Below, one piece after another: positions 34,874-45,200 of a stretch of 64,000 nucleotides of DNA. Source of the stretch: CAYVQZ01 sp964453435 (GTDB lineage Bacteria; Abyssobacteria; SURF-5); the NCBI GenBank assembly GCA_964453435.1, contig CAYVQZ010000010.1, forward strand, positions 1-64,000, written 5' to 3'. The position numbers were made by a program, and so were the translations under genes. The notes under the pieces were generated by a model. It was not told the DNA's origin, made no database searches, and was given only the letters and a program-made list of their open reading frames with translations. Position 1 is the first letter of the stretch. Each line of letters starts with the position of its first letter.

Positions 34874-35992
34874 GTGAAAAAGAGAAAACATATTCCGGTT
34901 TATGAGCCTGTCCTGGGACGGGAAGAACTCGAATTGTTGCAGGATTGCATCGAAACGGGTTGGATTTCATCGCTTGGAAAACATATTCCGCTCTTTGAAA
35001 AGGCCTTTGCCGCCTTCTGCGGCTGTTCCCATGCCGCGGCGATTTCGGGGGGCACGGCCGCGCTGCATCTGGCGATGCTGGCTCTGGGGATAGGCAAAGG
35101 CGATGAGGTGATTGTTCCCGACTTGACATTCGTGGCCACGGCAAACAGCGTCGCGTATACGGGCGCTCGACCGGTCTTGGCGGACGTGTCGCCGGACACA
35201 TGGACAATTGATCCGACTTGCGTCGAGGACGCGGTTACCCCCCACACAAAAGCGATTATCGCTGTCCATCTCTATGGTCACCCGTGCGATATGGAGCGAA
35301 TCCTCGAAATCGCCCGAGAAAAGGACATCAAGGTGATCGAGGACGCCGCCGAGGCCCATGGAGCGAAATACCGCGGACAGCGCGTCGGCGCCTTGGGAGA
35401 CGTCGGCTGTTTCAGTTTCTACGGGAACAAGATAATCACGACCGGTGAGGGCGGCATGGTTGTCACAAACGACCCCCGTCTCGATTCGCGCGTCCGGTTC
35501 CTGCGCGACCATTCGATGGACCCCGAGCGGCGGTACTATCACCCCGAGATCGGATATAATTACAGAATGACGAACATGCAGGCGGCGGTCGGCCGCGCCC
35601 AGATGAGAAGGATAAACAAACTGATATCGGCAAAGCGACGAATCGCGCGAGCCTATGCGAAGCGGCTCCGAAGCATCGAGGGCATCGCTTTGCCGCCGGA
35701 AATGCCGTGGGCGACGAACGTGTATTGGCTTTATACGATACTGCTCGACGACTCGTTCGGCCTCTCGGCCTCGGAACTCGCAAAAACGTTGGCATCCGCC
35801 GGCATCGACACGAGGCGTGTTTTCATCCCCATGCACCAGATGCCGATGTATTCCTCGAGGGGCGAGTTTCCGGTTTCGCAGGACATCTCGAGGCGCGGGC
35901 TGAGCCTGCCTTCATCCCCGACTCTCACGGAAGAGGATATCGACTTCATATGCGAGAAAATCGAAGACGCCCGGACGGGTCGTAACGGATAG
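34874..35992 (+). CDS. DegT/DnrJ/EryC1-family sugar aminotransferase
   Basis: A 372-residue PLP enzyme that probably aminates a nucleotide-linked 3- or 4-keto sugar. It contains ISGGTAALHLAMLALGIGKG, VIVPDLTFVATANSVAYTGA, IEDAAEAHGAKYRG, the PLP lysine in FSFYGNKIITTGEGG, and GYNYRMTNMQAAVG. The start is GTG. A left-handed beta-helix acyltransferase starts six bases later, the usual pairing for making an N-acylated amino sugar. Confidence 0.93.
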   Translation: MKKRKHIPVYEPVLGREELELLQDCIETGWISSLGKHIPLFEKAFAAFCGCSHAAAISGGTAALHLAMLALGIGKGDEVIVPDLTFVATANSVAYTGARPVLADVSPDTWTIDPTCVEDAVTPHTKAIIAVHLYGHPCDMERILEIAREKDIKVIEDAAEAHGAKYRGQRVGALGDVGCFSFYGNKIITTGEGGMVVTNDPRLDSRVRFLRDHSMDPERRYYHPEIGYNYRMTNMQAAVGRAQMRRINKLISAKRRIARAYAKRLRSIEGIALPPEMPWATNVYWLYTILLDDSFGLSASELAKTLASAGIDTRRVFIPMHQMPMYSSRGEFPVSQDISRRGLSLPSSPTLTEEDIDFICEKIEDARTGRNG

Positions 35993-35997
35993 CGCCG

Positions 35998-36747
35998 ATG
36001 TCATTTACAAAGGAATACATCGCGAAAGGTCTGAAGGGGGACTACTCGTACGGGACGAGTGTCGAACTGAATGCTTTCGAAAATGTTGCAGCCACCGTCA
36101 TCCATGCGGGAATGACGCTCTGCGGTGGGGTTATTTGGATATTAGCAAAGATTCCGCTCGTGTCCGATTTGCTGGAAATGACAGTCAGAAATTATCCGCG
36201 TGGCGCGGCGGGCTTCTTTCTGCGGGGCGCATATTTCAAAACAAAACTGAAACACATGGGCAGGAATGTCCTCATCGACCTCGGCGTCACCGTCTGGAAG
36301 CCGGAAAACCTCGAGGTGGGCGATTTCAGCCATATCGACACGAACGTGAAAATAGAGGCGAGCGATTCGGTGAAAATAGGCAGCCACGTGCATATCGCCT
36401 CAAATGTGGTTCTGCAGGGGAGAGGAACGCTGGCCATAGCGGATTACGCCGATGTGGCGGCGGGCTGCCTGATCTATTCCGGCGTGAATCATTACACGGA
36501 CGGCCACAGCGACAGGTTCTACGAAATGTCCTCTTGCGCTCCGGCCGACAAACAGTTCGTGAAATCCGCTCCGGTCAGGATCGAGCGAAGCGCGTTCGTG
36601 GGGCTGAACAGTGTCGTCATGCCGGGAGTGACGGTGGGAGAGGGAGCGATTGTGGGGGCGTGCTCCTTTGTTAATTCGGACGTTCCCGCATACAAGATCG
36701 CGGTCGGCACACCGGCGCGAGTGATTGGCGAGCGTCCTCGCCCGTGA
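35998..36747 (+). CDS. Left-handed beta-helix acyltransferase
   Basis: A 249-residue protein with hexapeptide repeats from about residue 80 onward (for example VKIEASDSVKIGSHVHIASN, then SAFVGLNSVVMPGVTVGEG) and the WbbJ/CysE-type end VGTPARVIGERP. An unusual N-terminal part of about 75 residues includes a hydrophobic helix (VIHAGMTLCGGVIWILAKIP), so it may be membrane-associated. It probably acylates the amino sugar made by the preceding aminotransferase. Confidence 0.85.
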   Translation: MSFTKEYIAKGLKGDYSYGTSVELNAFENVAATVIHAGMTLCGGVIWILAKIPLVSDLLEMTVRNYPRGAAGFFLRGAYFKTKLKHMGRNVLIDLGVTVWKPENLEVGDFSHIDTNVKIEASDSVKIGSHVHIASNVVLQGRGTLAIADYADVAAGCLIYSGVNHYTDGHSDRFYEMSSCAPADKQFVKSAPVRIERSAFVGLNSVVMPGVTVGEGAIVGACSFVNSDVPAYKIAVGTPARVIGERPRP

Positions 36748-38452
36748 CGGTAAGGTTTCACCACGTGAGGCTTTTTTGCGAACATTGCTCCGAAAACACC
36801 TTATCCCGGCCTGCGCCTATCTTCTGCTGACCATAGTATTCACCTATCCCCAGATACTGCGCATGTCTTCGGGATGCGTCGAGCACCCGCTGTATGGCAG
36901 CAACGACCAGTATCTGCACATGTGGGACGCGTGGTGGGTCAAAGCAGCCCTTTTCGACTTCGGGACCACCCCGTATCATACACACCTTTTGAACTACCCC
37001 GTCGGAGCGAGCCTCGCCCTTCAGGAAATCGGAGTGCTGAACGGTCTTCTGATTGCGCCGTTCCAGTTCGCGCTGGATGAGCCGCACGGCCTCATTCTTG
37101 GTTACAACACCGCCATCATACTCACGTTCCTCCTTTCCGCCTTGGGAATGTACGCGCTCGCGCTCGACATCACCGGCAGTCGCTCCGCCGCATTCATTGC
37201 GGGGGCCGGATTCGCCTTCATGCCGTATCGGGCGATGTATATAACCACATTGAACTTACTGAGCACCGGCTGGATTCCCCTCTATGTTCTGTTTTTCCGG
37301 AAAACGCTCCAACGCCCTTCCGTGCGAAATGCGATGTGGGCGGCGATTTTTTTCGCGTGCGCGCTCCATTCGTCGTTCATGTACCCCTTTTTCCTGATGC
37401 TCTTTTCGGCCGTGTTCCTGCTCGCAAATCTTGTTGTGGAACCGGCCAAAATTCTGAACAAGCCCGTCATGAAGGGATTGGGGCTCTTGTCGTTATTTTG
37501 CTTTCTGGCCGTGCTGCCCAATCTTCTGCTGATACTGGCCGCGAGAACCTCGTGGGAGCAGCCGTCTTTTCTGTGGGATGTTTTTTCCGCGAATCTGCTC
37601 GGCTACATTGTCCCGTCGGACCGACAGCTCCTGTATCGCCTCCTCGGGTTTACCCTGCCTTCCGCTGACCCCGCCAACGGCGTCGGCGGATACGCAACGT
37701 TTATCTCGTTTACTTTGCTCGCCTTGTTCGTGTATGGAATAGTCAAGACTTCCCGAAAAGAGACCCTCCCCTGGCTCATCACGTTCCTGGTTTTTCTTAT
37801 ATTCTCGCTCGGAACAAAGCTGAATGTCGGGCCGTGGCACGGCGACTTCAGGATGCCGTATTACTTCCTGAAGGAATGGATGCCGTTCTCATCGGCCATG
37901 CGGACACCGTTCCGATTTGTTGTGCTGGAACGAACTGCGCTCATCGTGATTGCAGCATACGGCATGAAACACCTGTTCATGCGTTACCGTGTGGCGAGTG
38001 AAGGCGAAACCACAAGCGGCGCCGCCCGGCTGAGGAAGCCGGCAATCACGGTCGGCCTCACGCTCCTACTGGTTTCCGAACTGTTCCTCTCCCCGTTCCG
38101 GTATGTCAAGGCCGATGTGCCCGACATTTACTTCGAGATTTCCAAGCAGGAGGAAGAATTTGCAGTTGTGGACCTTCCAGTCGTTCGCTATCGCGACATA
38201 GCCAAATACATGTTCTATCAGACCGTTCACCGGAAACCCATCCCTATCGGAATCATAAACCGCCCTCAGGCTGACCTGACGCAGACGACCGGCGAAATAA
38301 TCGAGATGCTGAAGACCGCCCGCCGTGTCGACGCCGCCCTGCTGGAGACATTACGTCAGTACGACGCGGGCTACGTCATAGTTCACGATTTCCAGGGGGA
38401 AAAAGACAGGGTGACCGTCTACGAACTCTTGTCAGCCGAGCATCGGGAATAA
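36725..38452 (+). CDS. Large polytopic membrane protein, glycosyltransferase-like
   Basis: A protein of about 575 residues with about eleven hydrophobic helices. The first periplasmic loop, after helix one, reads GSNDQYLHMWDAWWVKAAL; acidic loops in this position are typical of GT-C transferases. A soluble tail follows (PDIYFEISKQEEEFAVVDLP). The TTG start at 36725 overlaps the acyltransferase gene; TTGs near 36774 are alternatives. It closes the 33228-38452 glycan cluster. Confidence 0.75.
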   Translation: MASVLARDGKVSPREAFLRTLLRKHLIPACAYLLLTIVFTYPQILRMSSGCVEHPLYGSNDQYLHMWDAWWVKAALFDFGTTPYHTHLLNYPVGASLALQEIGVLNGLLIAPFQFALDEPHGLILGYNTAIILTFLLSALGMYALALDITGSRSAAFIAGAGFAFMPYRAMYITTLNLLSTGWIPLYVLFFRKTLQRPSVRNAMWAAIFFACALHSSFMYPFFLMLFSAVFLLANLVVEPAKILNKPVMKGLGLLSLFCFLAVLPNLLLILAARTSWEQPSFLWDVFSANLLGYIVPSDRQLLYRLLGFTLPSADPANGVGGYATFISFTLLALFVYGIVKTSRKETLPWLITFLVFLIFSLGTKLNVGPWHGDFRMPYYFLKEWMPFSSAMRTPFRFVVLERTALIVIAAYGMKHLFMRYRVASEGETTSGAARLRKPAITVGLTLLLVSELFLSPFRYVKADVPDIYFEISKQEEEFAVVDLPVVRYRDIAKYMFYQTVHRKPIPIGIINRPQADLTQTTGEIIEMLKTARRVDAALLETLRQYDAGYVIVHDFQGEKDRVTVYELLSAEHRE

Positions 38453-39022
38453 GATAATCTCTGGAAGCAAGTCTCTCCGCAGCCGCCAGAGAAAGGGGAT
38501 GCGCCACCATCTGTATCACCACCTGTGAAAATGACGAATTTGTGTCGTGCTTTTCATGCCCCGTTTCTCGTAATATCAATGGTGGCGCTATGATGCACAG
38601 GGCAGGGGATTGTGAGTGTGTCCGATAATTTCGTATGGCGGTTCTCTGTTCAGGGGACAGCCCGAATCTACGATACTTCGCGTCCGTAATTCTTGGAACA
38701 GCCCATTTCGCAAGCAATTACCGGACAGATTCACGGTCCCCAATCTGTCCCGCGAAATATGGGGGACTTCGCCTCACTCAGCGAAGAAATGACCGGATTA
38801 TCCGGTCAAGTTTGGGAATGGAAGAGTGTCCTAATTCCGGGGACACGGAACCAAGGAATCCATGTCCCAGGAATTAGGACTTCGGCTTTTCGGCGGAAAA
38901 TATGATTGTGCGACAGATTCATTGTCCCCTGCGGTGGGTTTTCGGCAAAACGGGCAACCGACGGGCGGATCCTCAGTGAATAGGTCCGCCGGTTCGGCGA
39001 TGCGCTTTTTTTGCGACAGCTT
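38453..39022. repeat. Repeat-rich gap without genes
   Basis: The gap separates convergent genes. It holds several short elements shared with other gaps: a CAGGGGACAG-type segment, GGACAGATTCACGGTCCCC near 38724, and a family B segment at about 38773-38840 (CACTCAGCGAAGAAATGACCGG, in part). GGAATTAGGAC occurs near 38872, with a related inverted sequence at about 38829. Near its right edge GGCGGATCC and GGTCCGCC can pair. I see no gene. Confidence 0.5.
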
Positions 39023-42000
39023 TTATGCGCTGTCCAAAACGACTCTTACCTTTGTCAGCAAATCGGCGAGTTGGTAGGGTTTCTGGATGAATCCCAAGAC
39101 TCCGCTGTCGAGAATCTCCTGAGCCTTTTCGTTCTTGCTGTAACCGGTGGAAAGAAGCGCTTTTATGTCGGGATTGAGGTTTTTCAGCTTCAGAAAAGTT
39201 TCGCGCCCCCCCATCCTGGGCATTATCATGTCGAGGATTACCAGCTGTATGTCGTTTTTATGCTGTTCGTACAGACTCGCCGCCTCTTCGCCATTCTCGG
39301 CGAGCAGCACTGTGTAGCCGTGTGTTTCCAGTATGTCCTTCGAGAGCAGTCTCACCGGCTCTTCATCGTCGACAACGAGGATTGTTTCGGCGCCACCCAC
39401 GAGGGTTGTTGGCCTGTCCACTTCCTTCGGTTCCGGTTTTCCGCTGGCCGGGAGATACACCTTGAACGTCGAACCTTCTCCCGGCTCGCTGTACACGCGC
39501 ACGAAACCGCCATGATTCTTCACCACCCCGTATACCATAGCCAGGCCGAGGCCGGTACCCTTTCCTTTCTCCTTGGTGGTGAAGAAGGGCTCGAAGACCC
39601 GCTGCGCGATATCGTTATCCATGCCGATTCCCGTGTCGGTAACAGAGAGAATCACATACTGTCCTTCCTTCGCCCCGACCCGCGTGCGCAGATACTGGTC
39701 GGTCAGCGTTCCGACATCTGTTTCTATTATGATGCTGCCTTCGCCGGAAATAGCGTCGCGAGCGTTAACACACAGATTCATGAGCACTTGGAGAATCTGG
39801 CCTGCGTCCGCCTCAACAGTGGGCAGGCATTGATGCAGCCGGCCCTCGATTTTGATGGATTTGTCAAATGTCCGCTCTATGATTTTCAAAGTCTCTTCGA
39901 CGGTTGTGTTCAGGTCCACCGGCTTGACTTCGTATTTTCCTCCCCGCGCGAACGCCAGCAATTGAGATGTAAGTTCCGCGGCTCGCATCGCGCTCGTCTC
40001 AATGGTTTCGATGTAGCCGAACATGGGCAGCTCCCGCGAAATTTGCGTCTTCAGGAAGGAGGCATACCCCAGTATTCCGGTTAGGAGGTTGTTGAAATCG
40101 TGGGCAATACCCCCCGCCAGCGTGCCCATGCTCTCCATTTTCTGAGCCTGGAAAAGCTGCTGCTCCAATCGCTTTTTCTCCGTGATATCACGCATGATGC
40201 CCCGGTATGCGACGGTGTTTCCTTCATCGTCCTGAACGGCGGTCGCGGTTATCAAAACATCGACCGGTTGACCGTCTTTCCGCTTAAAGGTGGCTTCGTA
40301 ATCCTTGACGAATCCGTGTTTCTCTATGATCCGCTGGAAGGAATCGCGTTCCTTCGGGTCCATGTACAAATCGGTCGCAATGTCGAGTCCGAGCATTTCG
40401 GACTTGTCGGAGTAGCCGAACGCTTCGAGCCCAACCGGATTGATGTCGAGAAATCGTCCCTCGGGAGTGCTTATATAAACGATGTCTTTCGACTCCTCAA
40501 ACAATCTGCGATACTTCTCCTCCGACTGCCGCAGCTGTATTTCGGCTTCTTTCCGGTCGGTGACGTCCAGCAGGTTCACCAGGACGGCGGGCCGACCGTT
40601 GTAATGGGTCAACACGCCAAAGGTCTCAATCCACCGAATTTCTCCCTGCTTGGTGAGGCCGCGATATTGGTGGGTCATGGTCGGCGGCTTGCCGCCTATG
40701 CGACTCTGCGCCAATTGAAGGGAGAAATCGCGGTCCCCCGGATGGACGAGATCGAGGAACGACATGCCCAGCAATTCCTCCTCCGAGTATCCGGACATCT
40801 CCGCAAGGCGCTCGTTGACGAACTGAAATTTCCCGTCCTGGATGATGCAGATGCCGGTCAAGGAATTATTTACCAGAGTCCGATACCGCCCCTCCGATTC
40901 CCTCAGCGCTCGCTCCGCTCGCCTGTGGTCGGTTACATCCCTGAGCACCCCTACAAACGCTTCAGGCACACCTTCGCTGCTATAAGTGACCGCTCCGTTG
41001 ACTTCCACGTCGATAAAGCTTCCGTCGGCCCGGCGGAGCTGGATCGGAAAGCTCGGACTGCGTTTCTTCTCGAAAGACAGCTCATATAAACGTTGAATTA
41101 CGCGTTCCTGGTCTCTGGGGTTTAACAGGTCGAGGAAAGTCTTTTTGTTCACAATGTCTTCCAGCTTGTATCCGAGCATTCGCTCGGCGAAGCTGTTGGC
41201 GCTTGTGATGATTCCCGTTTTCAGGTCTACCGTGCAGATGATGTCCATCGCTTCTTCGACGAGGGTCCGGTATCGTTGTTCGGACTCGCGCAGCGCCTCT
41301 TCGCTCCGTTTCTGCTCGGTGATTTCGATCAGGTTCCCCAAAACAGCGGGTTCGCCCCGATATGTAATGGGCGACCCCGACGCCTCCACCCATTTAATGT
41401 TCCCGTCCTTCGCAATCGCACGGTATTGCTTCTTGGGAGCGATCTCTTTCCCTTCCATGCGTTGGGTTGAGCGTTTCCGGGCATCCTCCCGGTCGTCGGG
41501 ATGAACCAAGTCGATGAACGATTTCTCCTTGAATTCCTCGTATGTATACCCGAGCATATCGACAAGTCGGTCGTTGACGAACACTATTCGGTCGTCTTGT
41601 CGAACATAAATTCCCGCAAGGGAATTCTCGACAAGGGTGCGATTAAGTTCTTCGGATTCTTTGAGCGCTTCTTCCGCCCGTCTCTGCTCGGTGACGTCCT
41701 CCAGGAAATTCAGCGTGGCCGGTCTGCCTTCCCAGTCGATTCGGACCGGCCGGATCCGTGTCCACATTACGTTTCCGCTCTTGTGAATAACCCGGAACTG
41801 ATACGGGCCGGGTATTCCCCCCTCTCGAAGCCTCTTCAGATAATTCTCCATCACCATTTCCCGGTCGTCGGGATGGATGAATTGCATGAAGAGTCCGGCT
41901 GTCAATTCTTCCTTCGAGTACCCTATCAGTTCCGAACCTTTTGGATTGATATACTTCAGGCGCCCGTCCTGCGCTACAATGATCGCCTCATGGGCGTTTT

Positions 42001-42196
42001 CGACAATCTGGCGATACTTCGCCTCCGAGTCTCGCAGTTCCTCTTCTGTTCGCTTACGCTGAGCCTTCGAAGCCTCCAACTCCGCCACTCGCGCACGGAG
42101 ACCCTCGAGTTCTCTTTTCAACTCGGATTCTCTCCTCGCTGGTCGCCCCATGTCAGCTTCGGGGTTTTGCCTGCGGCTTGGAACGGTCATGGTCAC
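39023..42196 (-). CDS. Soluble multi-PAS hybrid histidine kinase
   Basis: A 1057-residue cytoplasmic protein without membrane helices. After an N-terminal coiled coil (1-45) come five PAS/PAC sensors of about 125 residues each (roughly 46-675). The HisKA domain follows, with His699 in GGIAHDFNN, and a HATPase_c domain (NLCVNARDAISG, DTGIGMD, GTGLGLAMVYG). The C-terminal receiver domain has the acidic pair DDEE, a phospho-Asp in VILDMIMP and Lys in FIQKPY. The GTG start at 42196 has AGGA four bases upstream; the ATG two codons later is also possible. It follows its paralogue by nine bases. Confidence 0.93.
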   Translation of the reverse strand: MTMTVPSRRQNPEADMGRPARRESELKRELEGLRARVAELEASKAQRKRTEEELRDSEAKYRQIVENAHEAIIVAQDGRLKYINPKGSELIGYSKEELTAGLFMQFIHPDDREMVMENYLKRLREGGIPGPYQFRVIHKSGNVMWTRIRPVRIDWEGRPATLNFLEDVTEQRRAEEALKESEELNRTLVENSLAGIYVRQDDRIVFVNDRLVDMLGYTYEEFKEKSFIDLVHPDDREDARKRSTQRMEGKEIAPKKQYRAIAKDGNIKWVEASGSPITYRGEPAVLGNLIEITEQKRSEEALRESEQRYRTLVEEAMDIICTVDLKTGIITSANSFAERMLGYKLEDIVNKKTFLDLLNPRDQERVIQRLYELSFEKKRSPSFPIQLRRADGSFIDVEVNGAVTYSSEGVPEAFVGVLRDVTDHRRAERALRESEGRYRTLVNNSLTGICIIQDGKFQFVNERLAEMSGYSEEELLGMSFLDLVHPGDRDFSLQLAQSRIGGKPPTMTHQYRGLTKQGEIRWIETFGVLTHYNGRPAVLVNLLDVTDRKEAEIQLRQSEEKYRRLFEESKDIVYISTPEGRFLDINPVGLEAFGYSDKSEMLGLDIATDLYMDPKERDSFQRIIEKHGFVKDYEATFKRKDGQPVDVLITATAVQDDEGNTVAYRGIMRDITEKKRLEQQLFQAQKMESMGTLAGGIAHDFNNLLTGILGYASFLKTQISRELPMFGYIETIETSAMRAAELTSQLLAFARGGKYEVKPVDLNTTVEETLKIIERTFDKSIKIEGRLHQCLPTVEADAGQILQVLMNLCVNARDAISGEGSIIIETDVGTLTDQYLRTRVGAKEGQYVILSVTDTGIGMDNDIAQRVFEPFFTTKEKGKGTGLGLAMVYGVVKNHGGFVRVYSEPGEGSTFKVYLPASGKPEPKEVDRPTTLVGGAETILVVDDEEPVRLLSKDILETHGYTVLLAENGEEAASLYEQHKNDIQLVILDMIMPRMGGRETFLKLKNLNPDIKALLSTGYSKNEKAQEILDSGVLGFIQKPYQLADLLTKVRVVLDSA

Positions 42197-42205
42197 ATAT
42201 TCCTG

Positions 42206-45200
42206 TCAAACGCGAATCTTCTCATCCAGCACCATCCTGACCTTTGTCAGCAACTCATTGACGTCATATGGTTTTTGGATGAACCCGTGGACTCCGCTCT
42301 CGAGAATTTCTTTGGTTTTTTCGTTCTGGCTGTATCCGGTTGAAAGAAGCGCCTTGATAGAAGGGTTGATTTCCTTCAATTTCAGAAATGTTTCGCGACC
42401 CCCTATTTTCGGCATTACCATGTCCAGGATCACCAAATCGATTTCGTTCCAGCTATCCCGGTAAATCTGAACCCCCTCGGCGCCGTCTTCGACGCACAGC
42501 ACCCGGTAGCCGTAACTCGTCAAAATGTCTTCCGCAAGAGACCGTATGGGCGCCTCATCATCGATCACCAGAACCACCTCGGTTCCACCCTCGGGAATCT
42601 CGAGTTCCGCAATTTGCCCGATTTCCGGCTTGCCGTTCACGGGCAAATACACCCTGAAGGTGGAGCCGTGGCCCGCTTCACTGTAAACGTTTACGTGCCC
42701 CCCATGATTCTTGACGACCCCGTAAACCATTGAAAGTCCGAGTCCCGTGCCTTTGCCCTCTTCTTTTGTCGTGAAGAACGGCTCGAACACTTTTTGCCGG
42801 GTCTCCTTGTCCATGCCTATGCCGGTATCGGAAACGGACAGGCACACATACTCGCCGGGTTTGAGCTCGGCGTGTCTTTCGGCATGCTTCTCATTGATCG
42901 TGACAGGCCCGGTCTCGATGCAGAGGATACCGCCGTTCGGCATGGCGTCGCCGGCGTTCACGCAAAGGTTCATCAGAACCTGCTGCATCTGAGCCGGGTC
43001 AGCCTCAACGGCGCCGAGTTCGGGGTGCAGCGCCGTCCTGATTTCAATACACTTATCGAATGTCCGCCCGATAAGCTTCAACGTCTCGTTCACTATGCCG
43101 TTGAGGTCGGAAGGTCTCGTGTTGTACTTTCCACCTCGGGCGAATGCAAGAAGCTGTGAGGTAAGCTCGGCGGCGCGGACGGCGCCCTGTTCGATGGTAT
43201 CGATATATTTGTAGAAGGGATGGTCGACGGAAGCCTTCGTTTTCAGAAAAGATGCGTACCCGAGAATCCCGCCAAGAATATTGTTGAAATCGTGAGCGAT
43301 TCCGCCGGCCAGCCGTCCGACACTCTCCATTTTCTGCGCCTGAAACAATTGCTGTTCGAGGCGTCGCTTCTCGGTCACGTTGCGCATGATGCCCTGGTGG
43401 GCCACGATTTGTCCGTTTTCGTCGCGCATGGCGCTGGCCGTCACGAGCATGTTGGTCAGCTCGCCATTTTTGTTTTTCAACATCACCTCGTAATCCCGCA
43501 CAAAACCTTGTGCGGTTATGGCCTCAAGGAACGCCTGCCGGTCTTCGGGATTCGCGTATATGTCGTGAGCCACGTTCAATCTAAGCAACTCTTCCTTGGA
43601 GCTCGCGCCGAAAAGCTCCACACCGGCAGGATTGATGTCTATCAGGCGGCCATCGTCGGACGTGATGTAGACGACATCGACCGAGTTTTCGAACAGAGAG
43701 CGGTATTTTGCTTCGGATTCACGTACCTGTTGTTCGGCCCGCTTTCGTTCCGTGATGTCCCGGGCGATACCGAGAGCCAGGGGCTGGTCACCTATCTTTA
43801 CGGCGAAGGTGCGCACCTCGACCGTCACTCGCGTGCCGTCCTTCCGATTCAGCATAAGTTCCGCCGGACCCGTCGCTCTGCCTTCTCTGTTCGCGGCAAG
43901 ATGGGCGGCTGCCTTTGCCATTTGGTCCGGCGGCAAGAGGCCCAAATCCAAAAAGCTCTTGCCCACCAGCTCGTCCTTTCTGTACCCTATTAGTTCCTCG
44001 ACAGCCTTGTTGCCATCCACGAACGTGCCGTCAAAATCGTTCAAATAATAGGCGTCGGGAGCATACTCGAAAATAAGCTTGAGGCGTTCTTCTGAATTTT
44101 TCAGAGCTTCCTCTGCCCATTTGCGTTCGGTGATATCAATGAGGTTCACCAATAATGCGGGCTCGCCCCGGTATTCCGTGATGGTGCTGAAGGTCTCGAT
44201 CCACCGCGTTTGCCCGTCTTTCGTAATGCCGCGGTATTGATACGTGTTCATGGGCAGTCGGCCGGATATCCGTTTCACAAACACGTCCCGGGAAAACTCC
44301 CGGTCTTCGGGATGAACCAGGTCCAGGAAGCTTTTTCCTTCGAGTTCTTCGGGGGTGTAGCCGGAGATTTCGGACAGCCGCTTGTTCGAGAACCGAAACC
44401 TCTCGTTTTGAAGAACGCAAATGCCCGTGAGCGAATTGTCGACGAGCGCCCGATATCGCTCTTCTGATTCTCTCAAAGCCCTTTCCGCCTGCTTTTGTTC
44501 CGTGACATCTCGCACGACACCCGTGAAAGTCTCGACAGCGCCGTTCGGTCCGTACGACAACGCCCCGTTGATTTCGGCAATCATATACGAGCCGTCGGCT
44601 TTGCGAAGCCTCATCTCAAGACTGGGGTCTCGCTTCCTTTCGGCGACGATTTCCCGTAGCCGCAGGATAATTCGCTCCCGGTCATCCGGATGCGCCAAGT
44701 CCAGAAAAGGAACCTTCCCGACAATATTGTCAAGAGGATAACCAAGCACTTTCGATGCAAAATCGTTGGCGCTGGTGATGATTCCTGTCTCCATATCGAC
44801 GGTGCAGAGTATGTACGCGGCCTCTTGCGCCATTATCTGATAGCGGTTCGCATATTCGCGAAGGTGCTGCTCGATTCGATTTCGCTCCGATATCTCACGC
44901 CTGAGCTGCTCGTTGGCCGCGCTCAGCTCCCCCGTTCTTTCCGTAACGGCTTTCTCCAAGCCACAGATATGCTGTCGCAAGGTCTCCTGCATGCTCAGTA
45001 TCTCTGCGTTTCTGTGCTCCACTTCCGTCTTCCGGCGACGGAGCCGGTCGGAAAGCAGTCCGGAAACAATGGCGGAGAGGAAGAAAAGAGCATTATCGCT
45101 GAAAAGTTTGGTGTAGAGGTAGAACGTGTCATCCCGAAGATATATCCTGCTCACATACTTGAAATCAATGTGGGGAATCACACCTTTGAATTCCCCGAAA

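Noticed and set aside
39011..41089. Several plus-strand open frames opposite the hybrid kinases
   Set aside because: They mirror conserved PAS/kinase codons on the minus strand; no ribosome sites or domains.
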